Shown here piece after piece: positions 36,468 through 44,084 of a stretch of DNA of 64,000 nucleotides. Every line of letters begins with the position of its first letter. Positions within the stretch are counted from its first letter, which is position 1. A program made the position numbers and the translations under genes. The stretch is taken from positions 112,957 to 176,956 of the forward strand of contig NZ_BATQ01000049.1 in assembly GCF_000739635.1 (NCBI RefSeq), given 5' to 3'. The notes below the pieces were generated by a model. The model made no database searches and had not been told where the DNA came from. It was given only the letters and a program-made list of their open reading frames with translations. This DNA is from Verrucomicrobium sp. BvORR034. Its GTDB lineage: Bacteria > Verrucomicrobiota > Verrucomicrobiia > Verrucomicrobiales > Verrucomicrobiaceae.

Positions 36468-37364
36468 TTAAGCTCCCTTCAACGTCTTGTTGAAGAACTC
36501 CAGGGTACGGTCCCAAGCGAGTTTTGCCGCAGCTTCGTCGTAGCGGGGCGTCGTGTCGTTGTGGAAGCCGTGGTTGGCCTTTGGGTAGATGTGTGCGGTG
36601 TAGGTGACCCCGGCTTTCTTAAGCGCCTCTTCGTAGGCAGGCCAGCCTTCATTCACACGAGTGTCCAGCTCGGCATAGTGGAGCAGTAGGGGAGCTTTGA
36701 TCTTGGGCACGTCTTCTGCGGCGGGCTGGCGACCGTAGAAGGGCACTGCAGCCTTGATCACGTCCGGGATGCGATAGGCGAGGGTATTGGAAATCAGGCC
36801 ACCAAAGCAGAAGCCCACCACGCCAATTTTGCCGTCCGTAGCTGGGTTCTTTTGCAGCCACTCGGCAGCGGCGATGAAGTCCTCCACCATCTCTTTGCCA
36901 TCTCGTTTGGCCTGTAGCTCCTTGCCTTTTTCATCATCGCCGGGGTAGCCGCCTACGGGGAAGAGAGCATCGGGGGCAAAGGCGACAAAACCGGCCGCGC
37001 CGAGCCGACGGGCGACGTCCTCAATGTAGGGATTCAGGCCGCGATTCTCATGCACCACGATGATGCCTGGCAGTTTGCCAGCGGCGTTGGCGGGTTTTAC
37101 CAGGAGGCCGCGCATTTTCCCTGCGCCTTTGGGTGAGGGATACTCCTCATAGCTGGTGGTGATGCGGGGGTCGTCCTTGGCCACCTGGGCGGCGAAGACG
37201 TACTTCGGGCTGAGGGCCTCCAGCAGGGCTGCCGCTGTGATGCCGCCGACGGCGAATTTCGATGCCCGGTCCATAAAGACTCGCCGATCGATGCGGCTGT
37301 GGGCAAAATCATCGTACAAATCCAGCAGTTCCTGGTCGAATTCAGAAGCGATTTTTCGTTCCAT
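36468..37364 (-). CDS. Dienelactone hydrolase family protein, probably Tat-exported
   Basis: The 298-residue protein has an alpha/beta hydrolase fold with Cys nucleophile GFCFGG, D in [10 protein letters not shown] and H in [14 protein letters not shown], a typical C-D-H triad. The ~60-residue N-terminal part contains [20 protein letters not shown], which looks like a twin-arginine type signal placed internally (RRVFM), as in YghX-like hydrolases, followed by a hydrophobic stretch. Members hydrolyse esters such as dienelactones. The substrate here is not known. Confidence 0.82.
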   Translation of the reverse strand: MERKIASEFDQELLDLYDDFAHSRIDRRVFMDRASKFAVGGITAAALLEALSPKYVFAAQVAKDDPRITTSYEEYPSPKGAGKMRGLLVKPANAAGKLPGIIVVHENRGLNPYIEDVARRLGAAGFVAFAPDALFPVGGYPGDDEKGKELQAKRDGKEMVEDFIAAAEWLQKNPATDGKIGVVGFCFGGLISNTLAYRIPDVIKAAVPFYGRQPAAEDVPKIKAPLLLHYAELDTRVNEGWPAYEEALKKAGVTYTAHIYPKANHGFHNDTTPRYDEAAAKLAWDRTLEFFNKTLKGA

Positions 37365-37481
37365 AGTCGCTCAGACTAGCGATTGGGGAGGAGTTTGGGA
37401 AGTCTCGTGCGAGCCGGAAAGCGACTGCCGCGAGAAAGAATTTTGTCACGTGGGGCTTTCCAGGAAACAAACATCATCAAG

Positions 37482-38642
37482 ATGAAGACGTTCCAGGTGT
37501 TGGTGCTGGCGAGCTTGTGGGCCGCCGGCGGAACTGCGGCCCTGGCCGGGCAACAGGGGCAGATTCACGATCCGGAGGGCCACTCCAATTTGCGATCCGG
37601 GCAGTCGGTTGATGCTCCGGTGGTGGCAAAAGTGCTTGCAGGTGAAGTCTTTGACTTTGAACCCGGAGAGGGCTCGGAATGGTGGCGGGTGACGCTGCGG
37701 TCCGGCAAGGCGGGCTGGATGCACTACAGCCGCATCATGCAGCATGCAGAAATGGCCGATCTGAAGGACGGCGAGGCGGGTGACGAGCTGATGCTCTATG
37801 GCCAGGGGCGTGGCATCAACTACTACAAGCTGGCGCGTGGGGCAGCGAAAGGGGTGCCGGAGGCGATGACGGCCTATTTTGCGATCACCGACACCGATGG
37901 CGGCGCTGCTGAGATGCACTGTGGTTATTTCATGGATGTCATCCATCTCCTCGGAGATGAGAAGTGGAGCGCCTTCCTGGCGGGGCAACCGTTGGACTGC
38001 CGGCTGGCAGTACGAAGTGAGTATGTGAAAGCCATGGAGATGAGCGCGTTCGAGCCGATGGGATATCTCACCCGACACTTTCCGAAAACGGCAGCATTGT
38101 TGTTTCGCAAGGAGATCGTGGATTGGACGTCTCCAGATGGGAAGTACGCCGTGCGCAAGGTTTTCAGTGCCGCGGAGCCGCGTGAGAACTCGCGGGTGGA
38201 GCGAGCGGAGTTGGTGGCCAAAAATGGCGGGGTGATGGCAGACCTCACGCCGGATGATTCTGGCGAGGGTATTGACCGCGAAGGCCGAGTGCTGTGGAGT
38301 CCGGATTCGCGCCGTCTGGCAGTGTTCAGTGTGACCGGGCAGTCGGCGCAGACGGTGATCTATCAGGCCGCAGGAACCTCAAAGTTTTCTCGGGTCGAAG
38401 TGCCTGAGCCGGAACTGCCGGGGCGCGCTGGCGATGCCGAACTCAAGGGAGCCAAGAAGATCTATACTCATGCGGAACCTCTGAAGTGGGAGTCACCCCA
38501 GCGACTGGTTCTACGTTGGCATGAGTATTGGGAGGGCAAACATGCGGACGGTTCGATCAATTCTATTGGCAGGACCTATCTCGTCACCGTGGTCGTCGCC
38601 GGAGGCAATGGGCGGGTGGAGAAGGTGGAAGTGGAGAGGTGA
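37482..38642 (+). CDS. Secreted SH3-domain protein
   Basis: ATG 37482 opens a signal peptide (MKTFQVLVLASLWAAGGTAALAG); an upstream frame is rejected. The 386-residue product has an SH3-type domain right after the signal (SNLRSGQSVDAPVVAKVLAG, WWRVTLRSGKAGWMHYSRIM), as in many extracellular bacterial proteins, then ~290 residues with no recognised fold, including a WSPDSRRLAVFSV beta-propeller-like stretch. It is divergent from the DLH gene. It could bind cell-wall or other ligands, but nothing specific is seen. Confidence 0.75.
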   Translation: MKTFQVLVLASLWAAGGTAALAGQQGQIHDPEGHSNLRSGQSVDAPVVAKVLAGEVFDFEPGEGSEWWRVTLRSGKAGWMHYSRIMQHAEMADLKDGEAGDELMLYGQGRGINYYKLARGAAKGVPEAMTAYFAITDTDGGAAEMHCGYFMDVIHLLGDEKWSAFLAGQPLDCRLAVRSEYVKAMEMSAFEPMGYLTRHFPKTAALLFRKEIVDWTSPDGKYAVRKVFSAAEPRENSRVERAELVAKNGGVMADLTPDDSGEGIDREGRVLWSPDSRRLAVFSVTGQSAQTVIYQAAGTSKFSRVEVPEPELPGRAGDAELKGAKKIYTHAEPLKWESPQRLVLRWHEYWEGKHADGSINSIGRTYLVTVVVAGGNGRVEKVEVER

Positions 38643-38710
38643 TGGGGAGCGTCAGTGCGTTAGTGCGTCAGTTTAAGTTCGATGTAATAGTGACTGATCG
38701 GGGTAGGGAA

Positions 38711-38824
38711 GTTCGTGGCTGCATTCGTGAGAATGCGGAATCGTCCAATGGCCGACATTGCTTCCTCTAACTACAGCATTTTCACCCGCCCCCTGACCAC
38801 GTTCTTACGAACGCAGCCACGAGC
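38711..38824. repeat. 114-bp palindromic-end repeat, copy 1
   Basis: The left end (GTTCGTGGCTGCATTCGTGA) is inverted-repeated at the right end (GCTCGTGGCTGCGTTCGTAA on the other strand), so the element could fold into a cruciform. A second copy of equal length lies at 38869-38982 with about 80 % identity by eye. Confidence 0.75.
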
Positions 38825-38868
38825 TTCCTTTGAATGCTAACTGCTCCCGTAATTGGGCCGTGAGAGGG

Positions 38869-38982
38869 GTTTGTAGCTGCATTCGTGAGAATGCGGAATG
38901 GTCCGCTGGCCGGCATGGTTTCCTCTAACTCCAGCACCTTCGCCTGCCCCCTGACCACGTTCTTACGAACGCATCCACTAAC
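38869..38982. repeat. 114-bp palindromic-end repeat, copy 2
   Basis: This copy has the same order of features as copy 1: left end GTTTGTAGCTGCATTCGTGA, conserved middle (TTTCCTCTAACTCCAGCA), and right end TTCTTACGAACGCATCCACT. It ends 11 bp before the stop of the SRPBCC gene. Confidence 0.75.
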
Positions 38983-38992
38983 TTCCAAGGAT

Positions 38993-39454
38993 TCAACGTC
39001 CTTCCACAAACGCCGCCAGTTTGCCAAGTGACATCTGCCATCCGAGTTCGTTGTCAGCCGGGGCAATGCCGTCTGGCACACCCTCGTGTACTGCCATGAA
39101 GAGTGTGCTGCCGTCGTCCTCCTCGGTGAGGGTGTAGGTAACCATCATCTCTCCCTGCATGGCGGGGTCCTCTGTCTCAAACACATCTATTTCCACCACC
39201 TGTTCGTCAGGCACGAGCTTCGCAAAGTGGCCGTGGTAGGTATCGGTTCGGGCGGTGGTTTTCCCGGTGTTGGTGGGCAGGTCGTAGGTGAGGGAAATGC
39301 GGAACTTTCCTCCCTCGCGTGCCTCGAAAGCGTGCACCTCACAGGTCATCCCGTCGGGAACCTTCCAGTGAGGGATGGCCAGGGGATCAATCAAGGCGCG
39401 ATAGATCGCTGCCCGGGGGGCATTGATGCGACAGTTGACGCTGGTGGTGCTCAT
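38993..39454 (-). CDS. AHSA1/SRPBCC family protein
   Basis: The 153-residue protein matches the AHSA1-like START/SRPBCC fold: MSTTSVNCRINAPRAAIYRA, FRISLTYDLPTNTG, TYTLTEEDDGSTLFMAVHEG, ending GWQMSLGKLAAFVE. Such domains bind hydrophobic ligands; no enzymatic activity is implied. Its start overlaps the stop of the upstream membrane protein gene by 4 bp (ATGA), so the pair is coupled. Confidence 0.85.
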   Translation of the reverse strand: MSTTSVNCRINAPRAAIYRALIDPLAIPHWKVPDGMTCEVHAFEAREGGKFRISLTYDLPTNTGKTTARTDTYHGHFAKLVPDEQVVEIDVFETEDPAMQGEMMVTYTLTEEDDGSTLFMAVHEGVPDGIAPADNELGWQMSLGKLAAFVEGR

Positions 39455-39930
39455 GGGGGGAATTGGGCAGGGGACTGGAGCGCACGTGGTTTCTGAGTGA
39501 GCATGCCTTTAAGCCGCGAGACGAGGCTCCATCCGGCCGTGAACAGGGCAATCCAGGCAAGATAACCTTGAATCGGAAGATTCACATTGGTGATGTCATT
39601 GATGGAGGGAACGCCTGAACGCAGGAGACTTTGGTAGGTGGCACCGCCAACGTAGAGGATGAGCAAGGTCGAAATTAGAGATGTCCATGCGGACTGGCGT
39701 GAACAACTGAGCAGCGCCGCCAATGCGACGAGTACGTAGGGGCTCAGGTATGAATGGGGAAACTCAATGTCGTCGTGGATGGGTTGGAAGGCATTGAACG
39801 ACCAGTGGAGATGCTTGAGTTCGTAGCCCAACTGGTGGCCATGGTAGGCTGTAAACAAGACTCCTCCGAGCAGTCCCGCGATAGCGAAGACGATTGATAT
39901 CTTTTTCAGAATTGAGGTGTCTGAATTCAT
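39451..39930 (-). CDS. Four-helix membrane protein, unknown
   Basis: The 159-residue protein has about four hydrophobic segments (IVFAIAGLLGGVLFTAYHG, PYVLVALAALL, LISTLLILYVGG, GYLAWIALFTAGWSLV). No family recognised. Coupled by a 4-bp overlap to the AHSA1-like gene downstream. Confidence 0.7.
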   Translation of the reverse strand: MNSDTSILKKISIVFAIAGLLGGVLFTAYHGHQLGYELKHLHWSFNAFQPIHDDIEFPHSYLSPYVLVALAALLSCSRQSAWTSLISTLLILYVGGATYQSLLRSGVPSINDITNVNLPIQGYLAWIALFTAGWSLVSRLKGMLTQKPRALQSPAQFPP

Positions 39931-39975
39931 CCTGCAGAGGGATGCGGCCGGGCTGATTCATTCAGCTCTTGCGGA

Positions 39976-40350
39976 TCATCCTGGCTGGATAAAACGAATC
40001 GAATTCCCATCTGTATCGCGAAGATACATTTCGCGATTGCCCCAGGATTGATCGTAGGGCGGAAGTTCTACCGGCACCCCGCGGGACGTGAATTCGGCGT
40101 ACAAGGCATCGACGTCGCGAACCTTAAATGACGCGACCCCTCCGGCGACACCGTCGCCAGAGAAGGATGAAACGTGAAGTTCAACCCCATCGCGTTCAAG
40201 CCCGAGGTAGCCGGGATCAGGATTCGGAGCGGAAGGCCGGTAGGCCCAGGCAATGGTGAAGCCCAGCTGGCTGCCGTAGTAGGTGGCGGCGGCTTCCGAA
40301 GAGGAGACGTGAAGGAGTGGGGTGGCGGAAAGCAGGTTCGGCGAGGACAT
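39976..40350 (-). CDS. Glyoxalase/bleomycin-resistance family protein
   Basis: The 124-residue protein is a vicinal-oxygen-chelate domain resembling bleomycin-binding proteins: LLHVSSSEAAATYYGSQLGF, GYLGLERDGVELHVSSF and the C-terminal REMYLRDTDGNSIRFIQPG. It may bind a drug or metal. It is 45 bp from the upstream gene of the membrane/SRPBCC pair. Confidence 0.85.
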   Translation of the reverse strand: MSSPNLLSATPLLHVSSSEAAATYYGSQLGFTIAWAYRPSAPNPDPGYLGLERDGVELHVSSFSGDGVAGGVASFKVRDVDALYAEFTSRGVPVELPPYDQSWGNREMYLRDTDGNSIRFIQPG

Positions 40351-40405
40351 GATGTTGGGCGGGATTCAATGTCGTATAGATGGATCAAGCGTGTTGCTGT
40401 CTCGA

Positions 40406-40996
40406 TCATTTCGCGGGCGCAAGCTGTCGTGACATTGCCGCAAACGAGATGGAAACATCAAAGTAGAGGGTGGTTTCAGTGCCGTCGCGAAGCTTGACCT
40501 TCATCTTGTCGCAAGGGTGCTCCAGCGTTTGTTCGATTAGCTCGGCGCCAATCTCATCGAGGAAGTAGTACTCCTCTGAAACGGAAATGACTTTAAACGC
40601 GGTCTTCGCGGTGCGGCCGTCTCCTGAGGAGGCAATGGAATGAATCAAACCGTAGAAACAATGCCAATGGTAAGTGAATCCCGCCCAGTCGCCGGCCGCC
40701 TTGAGAGCTTGCGCCCTGAGAAAGTGGACATCGGCGTCAACCGGGACCTTCTCCAGCCAGGCCTTTGACAACTCGATGATCTTGGCCCGATCCTTGGCCT
40801 TGACAGCCGTCATGAGGGCCTCTCTCGCCTCATCTCTCGACCACATGGGATGGAAGTCAGGTCGTGCGGCAAAGGCCATGCGTAGGGCCGTAAACTCTTC
40901 ACCAGAGGGGAGCTTGGGGGCGCTTTGAGGTTTGGGCTCAGCCTGGCAGATTTGGATGGCTGCAAAGGCGGTCAACGCGAGCAGGAGTGGCTTCAT
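40406..40996 (-). CDS. Secreted DUF4919-like protein
   Basis: ATG 40996 opens a signal peptide (MKPLLLALTAFAAIQICQA); the upstream frame extension is not supported. The 196-residue product has a helical part (VPVDADVHFLRAQALKAAGD) and a conserved SGDGRTAKTAFKVISVSEEY-like segment followed by ETTLYFDVSI, which fit the DUF4919 family. Function unknown; exported. Confidence 0.7.
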   Translation of the reverse strand: MKPLLLALTAFAAIQICQAEPKPQSAPKLPSGEEFTALRMAFAARPDFHPMWSRDEAREALMTAVKAKDRAKIIELSKAWLEKVPVDADVHFLRAQALKAAGDWAGFTYHWHCFYGLIHSIASSGDGRTAKTAFKVISVSEEYYFLDEIGAELIEQTLEHPCDKMKVKLRDGTETTLYFDVSISFAAMSRQLAPAK

Positions 40997-41289
40997 GAGA
41001 CGAGGGGTGGAGGAGGCAATCAAAAAGCGCGCACTATGATTGTTGGGATACCCTATCGAATAGCGATTTCCGCGCTCGAGATCAATCCGAATCCGCGGAG
41101 TGACGGACTTCCTCGTCTTTGAAGCTGCGCTCCAACCACCTTTTCGCCACGATCCTGGGGGCGGAGCGTGGTGAAATGAGCTTCGCCGGCGGCTAGTTCG
41201 CTCAAACAGGCTCACAGGGGTGCCGACTCCCCAACGCGCCAGGGACTTGGTCATGGCAGGGTGCTTGCCGCTCTTTACCGGGGCTTCGT
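40997..41289. other. Intergenic, no feature recognised
   Basis: This 293-bp stretch upstream of the DUF4919-like gene and downstream of the CesT-like gene has no convincing open frame. I saw no terminator or repeat in it. Confidence 0.5.
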
Positions 41290-41766
41290 TTAAGCTCTGA
41301 TGACGAACTGTTGCTCACTGCTCAGAGGTTCGCCGTCGTATGCCGCTGCGGTGTGGGACTCAGCCATCTGGGTCAGTTTGGCGCTGGCACGCTCCACCTG
41401 ATCCAGAAACAAGGTCCAGGCGGCCTCGAACTCGCTGTATTCAAGATTCGCGAGTGAGAGGTGATGTTCTAGAACCACCGTGCCGTCATCAGGTACGATG
41501 GCGAAGGTGGGGCCGGATTCGGCATGAAGTTTGACGTTGGTGACCAGCATCCGTCGGAGTGCGGCAGGGGGCAGTTCGTCCGCGTCAGGATGCACCTGCG
41601 CACTGAGGATCAGTTCGCCACTCGAAGGATCATGGGCGACCTGCACCAGTTGGCCCTCTCCCACGCGCAGGGTCAAGCTGCCCTCGTCATCCAGAGTCAA
41701 GCCGGGGACGCCGACGGAGTGGGAAAACTGTTCGATCAGTGATTGGGCGGTTTGGAATGATGACAT
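41290..41766 (-). CDS. CesT-like type III secretion chaperone
   Basis: The 158-residue acidic protein fits the CesT/class I T3SS chaperone fold: an N-terminal helix (FQTAQSLIEQFSHSVGVPGL), strands LTLDDEGSLTLRVGEGQL and SGELILSAQV, a helix PPAALRRMLVTNVKL, strands FAIVPDDGTVVLEHH, and a C-terminal helix EFEAAWTLFLDQVERASAKL. Such chaperones keep effectors secretion-competent in the cytoplasm. It is the last gene of the effector operon, 37 bp downstream of a 62-residue ORF and 270 bp from the ADP-ribosyltransferase gene, its likely client. Confidence 0.82.
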   Translation of the reverse strand: MSSFQTAQSLIEQFSHSVGVPGLTLDDEGSLTLRVGEGQLVQVAHDPSSGELILSAQVHPDADELPPAALRRMLVTNVKLHAESGPTFAIVPDDGTVVLEHHLSLANLEYSEFEAAWTLFLDQVERASAKLTQMAESHTAAAYDGEPLSSEQQFVIRA

Positions 41767-41803
41767 GGGGAGGAATGGGGGCGTAGAGATAGGCTGGATT
41801 GAA

Positions 41804-41992
41804 TCAGATCAGAGGGGTGTCTTCGCTCTCCTCGGTTGCGTCGGGGGATCCGTCAGAGGCCCTTTCTTGCAGAGATTGAGATACCCGCGGACGGTCTTTC
41901 AGAGTGGCAAAGATCTTGCTGGCTTCATCGATCAGGGCCTGTTCCTCTGCGGTGGGCGGCGGAGGGGGAGTGCTGGGAGGGAAGAATTCCAT
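41804..41992 (-). CDS. Small Pro-rich/acidic hypothetical protein
   Basis: The 62-residue protein starts MEFFPPSTPPPPPTAEEQAL and ends acidic (SPDATEESEDTPLI). It fills the space between the effector and chaperone genes in the same direction, with similar spacing, so it is probably real; no family recognised. Confidence 0.55.
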   Translation of the reverse strand: MEFFPPSTPPPPPTAEEQALIDEASKIFATLKDRPRVSQSLQERASDGSPDATEESEDTPLI

Positions 41993-42036
41993 GGCGATGC
42001 GGTGACGGGTAAATGGAGCGTGGCGGCTCTCCGTTG

Positions 42037-43293
42037 CTATTTGAGGATGATAGTCGCCTGGGTGACTCCGGGGTCGACTGTCTTGCCAATTGGGTTGGTC
42101 GAGCCGCCGTAGTCAACCGTTCCATGCCGAGACACGATCTGGAACGTATGGTTGGGGGGATAAAGCACCTCCACCTCTTCGGGGAACTTGGAGAGAAAGC
42201 TGACGTCATGACCACCAGGGCTGTGGATGGAAAACTGGTGGCTGCCGTCGAACGATTTCGTAGCGGAGGTGCTGGTGAAAGCTCTGTCCGTCATGGTTCC
42301 GCCACGCACACAGTTTTGATCTTTGTCCCTTGGCAGATCGGTACCTCTTGAGACCGGGCCATCGTAGGGAGGCAGCTTGCCCAGCCCCTGGACGCAGAGG
42401 TCCGTGGTAGTCCGAGTCAATGGGGAGATGGGGCCGTTGCGGAGTTCATCGTTGATGATGGCATAGTCGATCTGGGTGTACGCGTTCAGTGCGACAAGTT
42501 CGTCGGTGGAAAGCAAGTCGGCTCGTGGGTCCCAGCCATTGGCAACAATGTTCGTGAAAGTGGCCTGGAAGTATTCGGGAAATCGGCCTGGTCCCATCTC
42601 CGAATGCAGTTGGGAGCCCCGACTTTCCTCGTACCGCTGGACGAGTTTGTTGGCGGTGTCGATGTGGGCATCGGTGATCTCCTCGTTTTCCTTCAGAGAG
42701 AGACATTTCAGGATGGCTTTGGCCGCCCGGTTGTTCTCATCTGGGGTACCTTGTAATTTGGAAGTGATGGCACTACGAAGTGCCGCTGCCGAAGGGCTGA
42801 GCTTGTCGTCAATCTCCACCTTGGTCATCGCCTGCTGCAGCGGGACATAGGTGCGCCCGTCTTTTGCGGCTCTGGCTCGGGCGGCGGCTTCTGCTTTTGC
42901 AGCGGTTTGTTCAGCTGCGAGATTCTTTGCAATCTGGCCGTCCCGGATTTTCGTGTATTTGTCCCGGTCGGTGACCATTTCGTCTGCCTTGTCCATGGCC
43001 ATCTGCATTTTGCGGGAGCTCAGCGGCTTGTCTGGAGAAAGCTGCAGTTCCTTGTAGAGCACGTTGACTGCTTCCTTGCTGCCCAGCTTGTCGGTAAGGG
43101 CCTGTTGGAAGATTTTCTGGTAGTTTTGCTCCTTGGGCGTGATGCCATCTTTGTTCTTCACCCAGGAGACAAATCGGCCTCCTACGCTCCGATTGCCGAC
43201 GTGATCGCGGAGCGCCTCCATCCGTTGGTCGGGGGTTGCACCCACTTTGGTGCCAAATCCAGTGCGGGGCCCTGTGACGGAGGTTGGGTTCAT
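42037..43293 (-). CDS. Predicted ADP-ribosyltransferase type III effector
   Basis: The 418-residue protein has no signal peptide. Residues ~1-110 are helical and of unknown fold; ~120-150 is an Ala/Lys-rich coiled coil. The C-terminal ~160 residues match R-S-E ADP-ribosyltransferases: TDELVALNAYTQ (264-275), R316 in VSRGTDL, S-T-S at 341-343 (AFTSTSAT), then EEVEVLYPP (372-380) with the ExE pair E373/E375. The ExE form usually marks arginine-modifying toxins such as ExoS/ExoT. It lies between two CesT-like chaperone genes, as secreted effectors do. It would transfer ADP-ribose from NAD to a host protein. The secretion apparatus itself is not in the window. Confidence 0.8.
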   Translation of the reverse strand: MNPTSVTGPRTGFGTKVGATPDQRMEALRDHVGNRSVGGRFVSWVKNKDGITPKEQNYQKIFQQALTDKLGSKEAVNVLYKELQLSPDKPLSSRKMQMAMDKADEMVTDRDKYTKIRDGQIAKNLAAEQTAAKAEAAARARAAKDGRTYVPLQQAMTKVEIDDKLSPSAAALRSAITSKLQGTPDENNRAAKAILKCLSLKENEEITDAHIDTANKLVQRYEESRGSQLHSEMGPGRFPEYFQATFTNIVANGWDPRADLLSTDELVALNAYTQIDYAIINDELRNGPISPLTRTTTDLCVQGLGKLPPYDGPVSRGTDLPRDKDQNCVRGGTMTDRAFTSTSATKSFDGSHQFSIHSPGGHDVSFLSKFPEEVEVLYPPNHTFQIVSRHGTVDYGGSTNPIGKTVDPGVTQATIILK

Positions 43294-43335
43294 AAGCGCG
43301 TGCGGCGTGAGTGGTTGAGACGTTCTGGACGGGGG

Positions 43336-43791
43336 CTAGGCTGTCACGTAGGTGTTCGAAGTGTGGTAGGAGCTTCCATGAGCAGCAGCTGACTCAGCAT
43401 TCGCACTGCTCGCCGCAGACCACGTGTCTGCCGTGTTCACAAAATCCTCCACCACATGGCGGAACTCCGGGTAGGTGAGTTGGCCCGGGTTGAGGGTGCG
43501 CAGCAGGACTGGCTTGCCTTGGGCCAGACCAAACACCGCTTCCCGGGTGCCGCGGCGCAGGAAATTTGCTTCCAGAAGCCGGCGGGCGAAGGCAGGGGAA
43601 AGCTCTTTTTCCTCCCCTGCCAGAGGGGTAATCAGCGTCATCTGGCCGTTGTCCAATGCCGTGATCTGGAGCGTGAGCCTGTCATCGACGGTGATCGAGG
43701 CGCTCGGTTCGCCGGCGGGTGCGGGGAGGCCAAACTCTGTCAGCAACTGCTGGAAGTAGATGAGCGTCGTGGTGGCAGAGGCGTCGATCAT
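43336..43791 (-). CDS. CesT-like type III secretion chaperone, first gene of effector operon
   Basis: ATG 43791 gives 151 residues (MIDASATTTLIYFQQLLTEF); a TTG start at 43875 is possible but adds a stretch without fold. The protein has the CesT pattern: IYFQQLLTEFGLPAP, ITVDDRLTLQITALDNGQMT, FARRLLEANFLRR, AVFGLAQGKPVLLRTL, and helix YPEFRHVVEDFVNTADTWSA. It precedes the ADP-ribosyltransferase gene by 42 bp and is probably its chaperone. The C-terminal tail (SAAAHGSSYHTSNTYVTA) is low complexity. Confidence 0.8.
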   Translation of the reverse strand: MIDASATTTLIYFQQLLTEFGLPAPAGEPSASITVDDRLTLQITALDNGQMTLITPLAGEEKELSPAFARRLLEANFLRRGTREAVFGLAQGKPVLLRTLNPGQLTYPEFRHVVEDFVNTADTWSAASSANAESAAAHGSSYHTSNTYVTA

Positions 43792-44036
43792 GGAGAAGGG
43801 AGATTTCGGGGACAGTGATGGCGGGGCGAGAAGGCTTTCATCCACACTCTTGTCATCCGCACTGCAAAGTAACAAAAAAGTGACGAAATTGTTTAGTAGC
43901 GCCTCGAAGAAATTTTAGGCGCGGCCAAGAATGCATGAAAAAACTAGAAATTAGCGGAGAAGCGGACAGCCAGCGATGATCATTGTTCTTGGCGAGGCTT
44001 CCTCGGATCTGGATGTTACCATATCATCGAAAAATC

Positions 44037-44060
44037 CCCGCGGAGGAATTGCACCGCGGG
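44037..44060. repeat. 7-bp GC hairpin in the leader of the broken hydrolase gene
   Basis: CCCGCGG (44037-44043) pairs with CCGCGGG (44054-44060), loop 10 nt, 24 nt before the ATG at 44085. No T-run; possibly a leader stem. Confidence 0.4.
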
Positions 44061-44084
44061 TCAAAGGAAGCGTAAGCTCTTTTC

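Larger units (their letters stand above)
38643..38992. other. Intergenic region filled by two repeat copies
   Basis: This 350-bp gap between convergent genes holds two direct copies of a 114-bp element with inverted ends. No gene is visible. Confidence 0.7.
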
